The notes: generated by a model from the letters alone, not told the origin. Shown: positions 1-7,684, numbered from the stretch's first letter. The stretch: DNA of 63,509 bases from an uncultured Rhizobiaceae group bacterium (GCA_938010435.1 CALLUS010000028.1:1-63509); one strand, 5' to 3'. A program made the numbers and translations.

Positions 1-15
1 TTTGCCATTTCAGTG

Positions 16-1517
16 AGTTTTCGAGGGTTGATATAGCTCTTTTATGCCCGCATTGCACTGATCAGTGCTGGAACGCCGATGATATTCATGACACGGGTCA
101 TGTTGTAGGCAAGAACGTGCAGGGCCATCTCGGTGGCAACGTTTTTGAGTCGCCTCATCTTGAAGTGGGTGTTGCCCATCCAAGCCTTGATGGTGCCGTA
201 CGGGTGTTCGACCGTCATCGACCGTAGAGCTAATTTTGACGGGTCATCGTCGATGCGTTGCTGCATGCGTTCCAGAACATCCTCATGTTCCCAACGACGA
301 ATGCGGCGCTCTTTGGACAGTGTGCATTTGTCCTTGATCACACAGCCTGCGCAGAAACTGCTGTAATACAGACGTTGCACCTTTCCATCCAACTCAGAGG
401 TCGAGCGATAGATCAGATGCTCACCGGCAGGGCAGACATAAACATCCTTGTCGGCATTATAGGCAAAGTCAGCTCGATCAAAACGCCCCTTGGCACTTGC
501 GCCTGAAGTCAAGGGTTTGGAGACTGTGGGGGTAATGCCCGCCTTTTCGCAGGCAAGTATCTCTTCGCTTTTGAAGTAGCCTTTGTCAGCGATGGCCTCG
601 ATCTTGTCGACCCCCATTGCTTCACAGGCAGCGATAGCCATGGAGGACAGGGCGTCCCGATCATATCCGAAGGTCGTCACCTCATGAGCCACGATGAGAT
701 GATGTTTGGCTTCAACTGCCGTTTGTACGTTGTAGCCAATAACTTTCGGCATCCGAGGTGTGGTCGTCATGGATTTTGCATCGGGGTCGCTCAACGAGAC
801 CTGCGTTTCACCCGTTGTATCCATACGATCTTCAATTGACCGATAGCGTTCCGCTTCCTTTTGCAGATGAGCCAGTTTTCTACTCGCACGAACAACTTGC
901 GAGGTTGGCACTGTCGAACCAGTCTTCGCCAGCGCTTCATCAGCCCTGTCCAGTTCCATCAGGTATCGTTCAATGGCCTTGTCGATCTCACCAAGCTTCT
1001 GTTTCAGCTTGCCGCGCGTGTAGCTTTTAGCCTTCGAGTTAACCGCCTTGAACCGGCTGCCATCTATGGCGACGACATCACTGTCCAGCAGTTTGATATT
1101 CCGGCACAGCGCAACGAATTTCTGGCACACTCTGCGGATGGCTGAACCATTATCCTTCCTGAAGTCTGCAATAGTCTTGAAGTCCGGCTTCAGCCGACCT
1201 GTCAGCCAAATCAATTCCAGATTGCGCCCACACTCGCGTTCCAACCGCCGCGATGACTGGACCTGATTGAGATAACCGTAAAGATAAATCCGCAGCATCA
1301 CGCCTGGATGATAACCGGGACGACCCGTGACCTCTGGTTCAATTCCAAATCCAAGTGCGCTCAGATCAAGCATTTCAATGAAGGCGTCAATCACACGAAC
1401 CGGATTGTCTTCCTCGACATAATCATCAAGACAATCAGGCAGTAGCGTAACCTGATCTCGGCCAATACCTTCGATAAACCGTTTCATCACAAAGCCCCCG
1501 ATTCAATCGAGAAAACT
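16..1517. repeat. Possible terminal inverted repeats of the IS element
   Basis: AGTTTTC at 16-22 is matched by its reverse complement at 1511-1517. About 12 of 20 surrounding positions agree when the left end (from 11) is aligned with the reverse complement of the right end. This is weak, and the outer boundary on the left may lie outside the window. Confidence 0.25.
42..1490 (-). mobile_element. IS1182-family DDE transposase (insertion sequence)
   Basis: Full-length 482-residue transposase of the IS1182 type, which cuts and joins the element's DNA ends. The probable DDE triad is visible: D143 in the motif DGSRFKAVN, D302 in ADKGYF and E428 in VEHPYGTIK, the last followed by the family's C-terminal LAYN motif. 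A cysteine cluster (C353, C380, C383, C389) precedes the last acidic residue, as usual for this family. No stop or frameshift interrupts it, so it may be active. The element ends are not settled: AGTTTTC at 16-22 and GAAAACT at 1511-1517 are inverted and lie just outside the gene on both sides, with some extended similarity, but the left end is too near the window edge to look for a target duplication. It borders a DUF2971-like accessory gene. Confidence 0.9.
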
Positions 1518-1638
1518 ATATCATGATCGAAAGTCGGATGCTCTTTTCACACAACCTCCGGACATTCTTACCGTTTATTGTCTGTCCAGTTTATAGCTTT
1601 GTTCGATTGACGAAGTAAAAGAATTTCGTACTTATCAT

Positions 1639-2448
1639 ATGATGTATTTGGTTAAGTCACTTCAAGAAAAACACCGCGAAGCCACTCTGAAAGCTGGCCA
1701 CGTGCGTATTGGTACAATCAACTACTACCGGCAAATTGAAGACGAAACGCGGGCAGATGGAGAAGAGGGACTAGGAAAGATAGTCTGGTGTGGCGAGGAG
1801 TTGAAACAAGAACACTTCAACAAAATTTTCTCCCCATTCGACGACATTCAGATGATCAATGGATGGACAATTAAGAATAATGGAATGCCTATTCATGGTT
1901 CTTACCCCAACTTCAACGCGTTCGTGTATTGCTACAGTGAAGTTGAAACTACTGACGACATCGCTGCTGCATCTGGGGGCAAGGGTGAAAGTTATGTCTG
2001 TATCGCAAAGCCGGCCAGATTTGTTGCGTTGGTTCGAGAAGAGCTGAAGCCGATTATTATTCGTGCGATAGAGAAACATGCTCCTCATGAAGAAAAGGAG
2101 CAAATACTGAAAACCCTCGAAATTCTCGATGTGAACTATCGAGTAAACTATGACGATCAGCGAAAAGACAGGATGGTTGATGAGTCAAATGTCGAAGATT
2201 TCAATCCAATGGCGTTTCACCCGCAGGATTTTTTTCAAAAAGCCACCAGCTATAGCTATGAAAGAGAAGTACGAACTTTGTGGCTGCCGATAGCTATCCA
2301 CCCATTAACTGGTAGAGAGGTGCCCTTGAATATACCTCATAATTGGCAGCACGAGGATATTGACATCAATCCAGATGTTTTTTCATCAACCCTTATTGAA
2401 CACCGTTTGGACTTGAAGACCTCCGGTGGAAAATCGCAGGGCGTCTAG
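1639..2448 (+). CDS. DUF2971-like protein of unknown function
   Basis: A 269-residue soluble protein without signal peptide or membrane segments. The N-terminal pattern (lysine-rich start, then GHVRIGTINYYRQ followed by acidic residues) and the C-terminal SYEREVRTLWLPI motif resemble DUF2971 proteins. That family is scattered in accessory regions and has no established biochemical role, although some members sit near defence genes. Two adjacent ATG codons (1639, 1642) make the exact start uncertain, and no strong Shine-Dalgarno sequence is visible. It lies directly beside the IS1182 element and is absent from the conserved rhizobial gene order around it, which suggests acquisition by transfer. 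The family assignment is by eye and moderate; function is not inferred. Confidence 0.6.
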   Translation: MMYLVKSLQEKHREATLKAGHVRIGTINYYRQIEDETRADGEEGLGKIVWCGEELKQEHFNKIFSPFDDIQMINGWTIKNNGMPIHGSYPNFNAFVYCYSEVETTDDIAAASGGKGESYVCIAKPARFVALVREELKPIIIRAIEKHAPHEEKEQILKTLEILDVNYRVNYDDQRKDRMVDESNVEDFNPMAFHPQDFFQKATSYSYEREVRTLWLPIAIHPLTGREVPLNIPHNWQHEDIDINPDVFSSTLIEHRLDLKTSGGKSQGV

Positions 2449-2517
2449 CTTGTTGCAATTTATAAGAACCGCGCCTTTTTGATCGACAGTTCGACGTCCA
2501 AAGTGGGCTCCAACCAG

Positions 2518-3039
2518 TCATTCATCCCTCAGCCCAAAATGTTGAAAACCCTTCGCCAATTTCGGTTTTTTGCTGGAAATTGTGCGGCGGTTGAAGCCTG
2601 TCCAGCCTATTTCCCCGCAGAGGCACGCGTATTCGATTTTGGGGCAGCGGTTTTGGACGACTTTGATGCCTTTGGCTTCCAGTTGAGCGGCGATGTCATC
2701 GTCGCGAATGCCCAATTGCAGCCACACAACTTTCGGTAATTCTGGCATTTTGATAATGTCTTCGAAGATGCCGGGCAAAGCTTCTGGCTTTCGAAAAATA
2801 TCGACCATATCGACACTCTGGGGAAGGTCGGCCAGGCTGGCATAGGTCATCGCACCTGCGATTGCTTTTCCCGCCTGCCCCGGATTGATTGGGAAAACAT
2901 TATAGTCTTTGCTGAGCATATATTTGACCACGAAGAACGAAGGCCGCACTTGGTTGGCGCTGGCGCCAATAACCGCAATCGATTTAACCGATTTCAGAAT
3001 CTCATTCAGATATAGGTCGTCGTACTTGTCGTGGTTCAT
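2518..3039 (-). CDS. CoA-binding domain protein (YccU type)
   Basis: A 173-residue cytoplasmic protein with a single Rossmann-like CoA-binding domain. The nucleotide-binding motif AVIGASANQ is at about residues 22-30, followed by VFPINPG at about residue 53, where the family has VYPVNP. The conserved later motif VWLQLGIRDDDIAAQ is also present. Homologues are stand-alone relatives of the succinyl-CoA synthetase alpha-subunit CoA-binding domain. They are thought to bind CoA or acyl-CoA, but their physiological role is poorly defined. The gene lies 16 bases downstream of the enoyl-CoA hydratase homologue on the same strand, so the two probably share a transcript, which fits a role in acyl-CoA metabolism. 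Confidence 0.85.
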   Translation of the reverse strand: MNHDKYDDLYLNEILKSVKSIAVIGASANQVRPSFFVVKYMLSKDYNVFPINPGQAGKAIAGAMTYASLADLPQSVDMVDIFRKPEALPGIFEDIIKMPELPKVVWLQLGIRDDDIAAQLEAKGIKVVQNRCPKIEYACLCGEIGWTGFNRRTISSKKPKLAKGFQHFGLRDE

Positions 3040-3055
3040 CTATTCATCACACCGC

Positions 3056-3889
3056 TTATTCGTCGGTCCATTCAGGAGTACGATCTTCTAGAAATGCGCC
3101 AATGCCCTCTTCTGCGTCTTTGGCCAGGAGGTTTTGGGTCATAACTTCTGCCGTGTGGGCATAAGCATCTGCCAATCCCATATCTGCTTGCTGGTAAAAT
3201 GCTTGTTTCCCCACTTTCAAAGTGTGGCTCGACTTCTTAGCGATATTGCGGGCGTATTGCAGTGTGATCTTTTGCAGATAGTCCACAGGCACCACGCGGT
3301 TGATAAGGCCAATTTCACGGGCGTGACTTGGGGTGATCGCCTCGCCAGTGAGCAACATTTCCATAGCGTGTTTTCGCAACACATTGCGAGACAGGGCCAC
3401 CATAGGCGTTGAACAGAACAAGCCAATGTGCACGCCCGGTGTGCAGAACGTTGCGTCTTCACTGGCAATAGCCAGATCACATGATGCTACCAACTGGCAG
3501 CCTGCAGCGGTTGCAAGGCCATTCACTTCTGCAATCACAGGTTTTGGATGGTTCACAATCGACTGCATAACAGTGGCGCATGTTTCCATGAGCGTCTTGA
3601 AATAAGCGGCACCTTTGTCTTCGTCTTTGCGGTGGGGTGTGAGTTCCTTCAAATCGTGGCCAGCGCAAAACAGATGTCCATTGGCGGCGAGAATGATCAC
3701 GCGGGTTTGCGTATCTTGCTCCGCCTCATCAAGAGCAGATTGGAGGCTACTTAACATAGTTTCAGAAAGCGTGTTTGCAGGCGGATTGTTGAGGACGAGA
3801 CGCAAAACGCCGCCTTCCAATCTTTGAATAGCAAGCGGCGTTACGTCTAGAACATCCGGCGTTTTAATTTTGAGAATTTCGGCCACCAT
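3056..3889 (-). CDS. Enoyl-CoA hydratase/isomerase family protein
   Basis: A 277-residue crotonase-fold protein. It has the oxyanion-hole motif FCAGHDLKEL, in which the CAGHD element is shared with ECHDC3-like proteins, and a second motif AEVNGLATAAGCQL. Such enzymes hydrate or isomerise acyl-CoA thioesters in fatty-acid breakdown, but the ECHDC3-like branch does not always keep both catalytic glutamates, so hydratase activity is not assured. The GAGGAG sequence just upstream of the ATG at 3889 supports the start. It is divergently placed from the hotdog thioesterase at 3988 and co-oriented with the CoA-binding protein, which makes a small acyl-CoA cluster. Confidence 0.88.
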   Translation of the reverse strand: MVAEILKIKTPDVLDVTPLAIQRLEGGVLRLVLNNPPANTLSETMLSSLQSALDEAEQDTQTRVIILAANGHLFCAGHDLKELTPHRKDEDKGAAYFKTLMETCATVMQSIVNHPKPVIAEVNGLATAAGCQLVASCDLAIASEDATFCTPGVHIGLFCSTPMVALSRNVLRKHAMEMLLTGEAITPSHAREIGLINRVVPVDYLQKITLQYARNIAKKSSHTLKVGKQAFYQQADMGLADAYAHTAEVMTQNLLAKDAEEGIGAFLEDRTPEWTDE

Positions 3890-3987
3890 GTGTGCTCCTC
3901 AATTATTCCATTGCCCCTTCCCTAGAATGTTGCAAATCTTGACGCAACCAAACAAGGATTCTTAAACTTCGCTGAGGAACGACCTGA

Positions 3988-4431
3988 ATGAGCAATGCCC
4001 TAAAACCCGTTCTCAACGCAGATGAACTCAACTCCTATATCAGCGAAGTATATCCGCAGATTTTGGAGCAGTACCCCGGCCATTACATTATGGAGGTTTC
4101 GCCCGGTAAAGTGATCGTGCGGATGGATACTGATGAACGCCACATTCGCGCAGGCGGCACTGTATCCGGTCCTACTCTGTTCTCGTTGGCCGATATGGGA
4201 GGTTATGCCTGCGCACTTTCCCATGTGGGGCGAGAAGCTTTGGCGGTCACGACGAACCTGAACATCAACTTCATGCGCAAAGCAGCCCCCGGACCATTGT
4301 TGGCCCATTGCACCATTTTGAAACTCGGCAAAAGGCTGATGGTGTTCGATTGTTCCATTACGTCCGGCACGTCCGAGGAAACCATAGCGCACGCCACAGG
4401 AACTTATGCTATTCCGCCCAATAGGGGCTAA
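3988..4431 (+). CDS. PaaI-family hotdog-fold thioesterase
   Basis: A 147-residue single hotdog domain. The motif GGTVSGPTLFSLADMGGYAC matches the central helix region of PaaI-type acyl-CoA thioesterases, which carries the catalytic acidic residue. These enzymes hydrolyse acyl- or aryl-CoA thioesters and often clear stalled CoA intermediates. A GAGGAA Shine-Dalgarno sequence lies about 9 bases before the ATG. The gene faces away from the enoyl-CoA hydratase gene across a 98-base gap that probably holds both promoters. The specific substrate cannot be told from sequence. Confidence 0.88.
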   Translation: MSNALKPVLNADELNSYISEVYPQILEQYPGHYIMEVSPGKVIVRMDTDERHIRAGGTVSGPTLFSLADMGGYACALSHVGREALAVTTNLNINFMRKAAPGPLLAHCTILKLGKRLMVFDCSITSGTSEETIAHATGTYAIPPNRG

Positions 4432-4508
4432 GCTGCCGATAGGGGCACCCTAAACCCTTGGCTGTAATAATAATTAAATTTGGTTGCATATAACAACAAC
4501 ACAACTTA

Positions 4509-4531
4509 AAGTATACCCATTGTGCATACTT
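4509..4531. promoter_or_regulatory. Inverted repeat AAGTAT-N11-ATACTT, possible operator
   Basis: A perfect 6+6 dyad separated by 11 bases lies about 56 bases upstream of the GTG start of the first tandem membrane-protein gene. A TATACT hexamer at 4559-4564 may be its -10 element. The two half-sites are about 1.6 helical turns apart, so binding by a dimeric regulator is possible but not shown. Confidence 0.3.
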
Positions 4532-4586
4532 GGCCCACTTTGATTCCGTTTGCGGCCCTATACTGAAACCATGAATGGAGTGAGTT

Positions 4587-5273
4587 GTGGATTCCAGAGC
4601 GATCTTAATCGAAACAATACGGCTTCTATGGCGACACCGTATTGCGGCCAGTTGCTTGGTTATTGCCGCGAGTATCATTCTAACAATGTGGACCTCAAGC
4701 CGAGAACCGAAAACGCAGATGCTCTACACACTGGCAGTGAATGGAGAAGTCGCTCGTCCTGCCAGCTTGTTTCAAATGATCGCTGACTTTCCAGCTATCC
4801 GCGCCCATAAGGATGATTTAGATGGCGATGGGTTAAAATGGCGCGTGAATGCGCGGCGGACATCCGTGTCCATTCCCGGCGTCACCAACGCAAATGAATT
4901 AGAGTATAAAAAGGTTATGGCTGAGGCACTTCAAGCTGCTTTGCAGCGCCTCAATACATATTCTATGGATGTGATCGAAACATCCGAGGCCAGTCGTAGT
5001 GCGTCTACTGGTAACGCCCACGAATTCAGCCGAGATGTTTTGAAGGCAAAGCTCTTCGGTCGCTATTTCGATAACAATCAGAAGATGATTGCTTACTTCA
5101 ACATAGACACCAAAGGTGGGTTTGTTCTGCCTACGTGGTTGATCATGATGTTGTATATCCTTTTATGTTTCGGCTTGATTGCATCTTTCACTTTGAGTTG
5201 TGCTGTATGGCGTAGAAAAATGCCCGAGTTCCTAGAGTTTTTCAGAACTGAAATCACAAAAGAAGGCGCTTAA
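4587..5273 (+). CDS. Membrane protein of unknown family, tandem copy 1
   Basis: I do not recognise this 228-residue protein. It has an N-terminal membrane segment (about residues 19-36), a loop of about 145 residues that is probably periplasmic, and a C-terminal membrane segment (about 184-208) followed by a short basic, then acidic, tail. This two-helix layout resembles polysaccharide co-polymerases (Wzz type), but no Wzz sequence motif is evident. It is clearly paralogous to the next gene: both share LLWR near the N-terminus, LFQ in the loop, KWR-x-N-x-(K/R)R, VIETSE, SR(D/E)VLKAK and a closing RY...N...(I/V)AY motif. The start is a GTG with a GGAG Shine-Dalgarno upstream. Function unknown. 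Confidence 0.75.
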   Translation: MDSRAILIETIRLLWRHRIAASCLVIAASIILTMWTSSREPKTQMLYTLAVNGEVARPASLFQMIADFPAIRAHKDDLDGDGLKWRVNARRTSVSIPGVTNANELEYKKVMAEALQAALQRLNTYSMDVIETSEASRSASTGNAHEFSRDVLKAKLFGRYFDNNQKMIAYFNIDTKGGFVLPTWLIMMLYILLCFGLIASFTLSCAVWRRKMPEFLEFFRTEITKEGA

Positions 5274-5468
5274 ATCAATTCCACTTGTTTGATCACGTTT
5301 GGAATTGGACACAATGGCAATCACTCGATCAACCAAAATCATTTCAGACTGCCATTAAATTTTCATTTTAGGCCGCAATGCATTTGCAATCTGCAAACAG
5401 TTAAAAAAAATTAACCTTTCGCACCCAAAGATTAATTTAATCGAATCGCATGATGCAGAAAACTTAAA

Positions 5469-6164
5469 ATGCTGAACAACCTATTTGATATCCAATTGAT
5501 CTTGTTACAAACGTTGAAATTGCTCTGGCGGTTGCGATATTCAGCTCTCGTTATGCTCATTTTGATGACAACCATTGGCACATTTTTCATAGGCACAGTA
5601 GCCGAAACGAAAAGCCAGAAATTTGAGCTGGTTGTCAATTCCGAAGTCGTTCAAGCCTCATATCTGTTTCAATTGATCAGGGATGACCCAAAGCTTAGGA
5701 TGCTTGTTGATAAATCCGCAGAACAAGGGCAAAAATGGAGATTTAACAGCAAAAGGTTCCAAATTTCAGCACCAGCGGCTTCCAACCTGCGTGCTGAAAA
5801 CTTCAAACACGCGGTTGGATACGCGCTTTCCAATGCAATTACCCAACTTTCCGATTATTCAACTGCAGTTATTGAGACATCTGAGCAGTTTAACAAAGCA
5901 AATCAAGCTGCATCTGCTGGTCTCAGTCGAGAGGTTTTGAAAGCAAAAATGCTTACTCGCTATGCGAACGAGAATCGCCGAATGGTTGCATATCTGAACT
6001 CGACAGAGAAAGTTAGGGCGTTTCCACCACGATGGCTCTTTGCAATTGCGTTCGCATTTCTCAATTTGTTCGTGATTGTATTTGTATCGTTTACAACGAT
6101 TGCTTTGAAGCACACGTCAAAACAATTGGTCCACTTTTTTAGCACTCAAATAGCCGGCAAATGA
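5469..6164 (+). CDS. Membrane protein of unknown family, tandem copy 2
   Basis: A 231-residue paralogue of the preceding gene with the same layout: membrane helix at about 24-44, a large extracytoplasmic domain, a second helix at about 188-211 and a short C-terminal tail. The conserved core (LLWR, LFQ, KWR-x-N-x-KR, VIETSE, SREVLKAK, RY...N...VAY) is retained, while the rest has diverged strongly, so the duplication is not recent. A 195-base AT-rich gap separates the copies, so each may have its own promoter. Two abutting hairpins follow the stop codon. No known domain is recognised. A role as paired subunits or as alternative versions of one membrane component is inference. Confidence 0.75.
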   Translation: MLNNLFDIQLILLQTLKLLWRLRYSALVMLILMTTIGTFFIGTVAETKSQKFELVVNSEVVQASYLFQLIRDDPKLRMLVDKSAEQGQKWRFNSKRFQISAPAASNLRAENFKHAVGYALSNAITQLSDYSTAVIETSEQFNKANQAASAGLSREVLKAKMLTRYANENRRMVAYLNSTEKVRAFPPRWLFAIAFAFLNLFVIVFVSFTTIALKHTSKQLVHFFSTQIAGK

Positions 6165-6171
6165 GCTTGAA

Positions 6172-6224
6172 GCACGGTCCAACTTGGGCAAATTAGACCG
6201 TGCTCCCCAAATGACGCTTGGGGA
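6172..6224. repeat. Two abutting hairpins downstream of the tandem genes
   Basis: GCACGGTC (6172-6179) pairs with GACCGTGC (6196-6203). The next base begins a second stem, TCCCCAA (6204-6210), pairing with TTGGGGA (6218-6224). Both are perfect. No T tract follows, so they do not form a standard terminator on the plus strand. They may protect a transcript 3' end or belong to a small RNA. Confidence 0.45.
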
Positions 6225-6372
6225 AACGCCACTTGCACCCAAACGCAAACCGCTTACCTGGCGGGGTGTGGCGACTTACGTAACGGCATTTTTTAATTAC
6301 GTAAGGGAAGATTTTTTGTCAATCGAGAATTCGAATAATTCCAGAAATGATGTAAATACGATCGTTTTATAA
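6211..6372 (+). CDS. Doubtful small ORF
   Basis: Fifty-three codons starting MTLGETPLAPK, basic at the N-terminus and acidic and asparagine-rich at the end. There is no ribosome binding site, and the frame overlaps the second hairpin and the TTACGTAA pair. The only support is that its TAA is followed at once by an AT-rich hairpin and T tract (6371-6393). Listed for completeness; it is probably not a gene. Confidence 0.15.
   Translation: MTLGETPLAPKRKPLTWRGVATYVTAFFNYVREDFLSIENSNNSRNDVNTIVL
6276..6304. promoter_or_regulatory. Pair of TTACGTAA palindromes, two helical turns apart
   Basis: TTACGTAA occurs at 6276-6283 and again at 6297-6304, with centres 21 bases apart, so both copies lie on the same face of the helix. 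Each copy is a perfect palindrome. The layout is what a cooperatively binding dimeric regulator would use. No regulator is assigned. Confidence 0.35.
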
Positions 6373-6393
6373 GGTAAAATAATACCTTATTTT
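6371..6393 (+). terminator. Weak AT-rich hairpin with T tract
   Basis: AAGGTA (6371-6376) pairs with TACCTT (6383-6388) and is followed by ATTTTT. The stem is short and AT-rich, so termination would be weak. It would separate upstream transcription from the rplM promoter. Confidence 0.3.
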
Positions 6394-6443
6394 TAAGCCA
6401 TTGATTTAATTAAATTAATCACACGGGAGTTAAAATATTACGC

Positions 6444-6472
6444 TTGACCTGACTGATAGTCTTTTCTAAACA
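6444..6472 (+). promoter_or_regulatory. Probable sigma-70 promoter of rplM-rpsI
   Basis: TTGACC at 6444-6449 is the -35 element and TAAACA (6467-6472), 17 bases on, is the best -10 candidate. An AT-rich tract just upstream could act as an UP element, as is common for ribosomal protein promoters. Transcription would begin near 6478, at or just inside the composite hairpin described next. Confidence 0.5.
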
Positions 6473-6474
6473 AG

Positions 6475-6515
6475 CCTCAACGGCTCTGCAGAAATGCGGA
6501 GCTTTGTTTTTGAGG
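6475..6515 (+). promoter_or_regulatory. Composite hairpin in the rplM-rpsI leader, possible autoregulatory RNA
   Basis: The outer stem is CCTCAA (6475-6480) with TTGAGG (6510-6515). The inner stem GCTCTGCA (6483-6490) pairs with TGCGGAGC (6495-6502), with one G-U pair, around a GAAA loop (6491-6494), and is followed by TTTGTTTTT. The inner hairpin plus T tract looks like an intrinsic terminator placed between the promoter and the rplM start at 6572. L13 is a known autogenous repressor of this operon in other bacteria. That this element performs the role here is inference. Confidence 0.5.
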
Positions 6516-6571
6516 TCGAAGTCATTCTTCATCAAAGCTAATCAGTTTTAATCAACATTAGGTCCAACCTT

Positions 6572-7036
6572 ATGAAAACCTTTTCGCAAAAGCCTGCGGA
6601 AGTTGAGAAAAAATGGATACTGATCGACGCCGAAGGCGTTGTACCGGGCCGTCTCGCTTCTTTCGTTGCAAATCGCCTTCGTGGCAAACACAAACCAACA
6701 TTCACACCGCACGTGGATGATGGCGACAACGTTATTATCGTGAACGCTGACAAAGTCGTTTTCACCGGCAAAAAATTTACTGACAAAAAATACTACTGGC
6801 ATACAGGTTATCCCGGTGGCATCAAAGAGCGTACAGCCAAGGCCCTTCTCGAAGGCCGTTTTCCTGAGCGTGTGATGCAAAAAGCCGTTGAGCGCATGAT
6901 GCCCGGTGGCCCCCTGTCGCGTCAGCAAATGAAGAACTTGTACGTTTATGCAGGTCCTGATCACAGACAAGAGGCACAACAGCCTACGTCTATCGACATG
7001 GCTGCGCTGAACTCAAAAAACAAACGGAGCGCCTAG
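6572..7036 (+). CDS. rplM: 50S ribosomal protein L13
   Basis: A 154-residue ribosomal protein L13 of normal length, an early assembly protein of the large subunit that binds 23S rRNA. Family landmarks are visible: [12 protein letters not shown] near the start, [11 protein letters not shown] in the middle, then [10 protein letters not shown] and [12 protein letters not shown]. It lies three bases upstream of rpsI, the universal L13-S9 pair. The leader carries a candidate promoter and a hairpin resembling an attenuator. In other bacteria L13 represses its own operon, which gives that leader a plausible purpose. Confidence 0.98.
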   Translation: MKTFSQKPAEVEKKWILIDAEGVVPGRLASFVANRLRGKHKPTFTPHVDDGDNVIIVNADKVVFTGKKFTDKKYYWHTGYPGGIKERTAKALLEGRFPERVMQKAVERMMPGGPLSRQQMKNLYVYAGPDHRQEAQQPTSIDMAALNSKNKRSA

Positions 7037-7039
7037 ATC

Positions 7040-7624
7040 ATGGCTGAAATCAATTCTCTTGAAGAACTCGGTGGCGCGCTCGCTGGTAATGCTGCTGAGG
7101 GTGACGCACCAATCGCGGCTACTCCATTGGCAGTGAACCCTGACGCACCTGTTTACGAACAGAAGCTTGACGATCTTGGCCGTGCCTATGCAACCGGTAA
7201 GCGTAAAGACGCTATTGCCCGTGTTTGGTTGCGCCCTGGTTCCGGCAAAATCATCATTCAAGGCGCGACTAAAAAGCGTGAAGTTCAAAAAACGAACGCA
7301 AAAGAAGGTAAGAAAGCCTCTAAAGAGCGTGATTTTACTGAATATTTCGCGCGCCCAGTGCTTCAGATGGTTGTGAAGCAGCCTTTGATCGCTGCTGATC
7401 GCGAAACACAGTTTGACGTGATTGCAACAGTCAGCGGCGGCGGCCTTTCCGGCCAAGCTGGTGCTTTGCGCCACGGCATCTCAAAAGCTTTGACATATTA
7501 TGAGCCTGCCCTTCGCGGCACGCTGAAAGCTGGTGGGTTCCTGACACGCGACAGCCGTGTTGTTGAACGTAAGAAATACGGTCGCGCAAAAGCCCGCCGT
7601 TCTTTCCAGTTCTCAAAGCGTTAA
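7040..7624 (+). CDS. rpsI: 30S ribosomal protein S9 with a lysine-rich insertion
   Basis: Ribosomal protein S9, whose C-terminal tail reaches the decoding region of the 30S subunit. The conserved core is clear: [46 protein letters not shown] and the C-terminal [10 protein letters not shown]. At 194 residues it is well over the 155-160 usual in Hyphomicrobiales. Part of the excess is an alanine-rich N-terminal stretch of about 45 residues. The rest is an insertion at about residues 75-97 that is rich in lysine, placed between the IIIQG strand and the DFTEYFARP segment. The reading frame is open through the insertion and both flanks are canonical, so it is not a frameshift. A strong terminator follows. 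Confidence 0.97.
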   Translation: MAEINSLEELGGALAGNAAEGDAPIAATPLAVNPDAPVYEQKLDDLGRAYATGKRKDAIARVWLRPGSGKIIIQGATKKREVQKTNAKEGKKASKERDFTEYFARPVLQMVVKQPLIAADRETQFDVIATVSGGGLSGQAGALRHGISKALTYYEPALRGTLKAGGFLTRDSRVVERKKYGRAKARRSFQFSKR

Positions 7625-7658
7625 GGCTTACCGACATTCACCCAATGGTGTATTCAAA

Positions 7659-7684
7659 GGCGGGCCTCACGGTCCGCCTTTTTT
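7659..7684 (+). terminator. Intrinsic terminator of rplM-rpsI
   Basis: GGCGGGCC (7659-7666), loop TCAC, GGTCCGCC (7671-7678) with one G-U pair, then TTTTTT. It lies 35 bases after the rpsI stop. It also shows that an upstream-extended start at 7645 for the next gene is unlikely. Confidence 0.85.

Larger units (their letters stand above)
6165..6571. other. Gene-poor interval with several inverted repeats
   Basis: This 407-base stretch between the tandem membrane proteins and rplM has no confident gene. It holds two abutting hairpins (6172-6224), a pair of TTACGTAA palindromes (6276-6304), a weak AT-rich hairpin (6371-6393), a probable promoter (6444-6472) and a composite hairpin (6475-6515), in that order. 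A reading frame from ATG 6211 to 6372 (53 codons) lacks a ribosome binding site, but its stop is immediately followed by the weak hairpin with a T tract. Confidence 0.6.

Noticed and set aside
5401-5416. TTAA-N6-TTAACC before the second tandem gene, resembling a CtrA box
   Set aside because: The CtrA consensus needs a 7-base spacer and the region is very AT-rich, so the match is not convincing.
6548-6979. 143-codon minus-strand frame within rplM
   Set aside because: Antisense to a ribosomal protein gene with fully conserved sequence.
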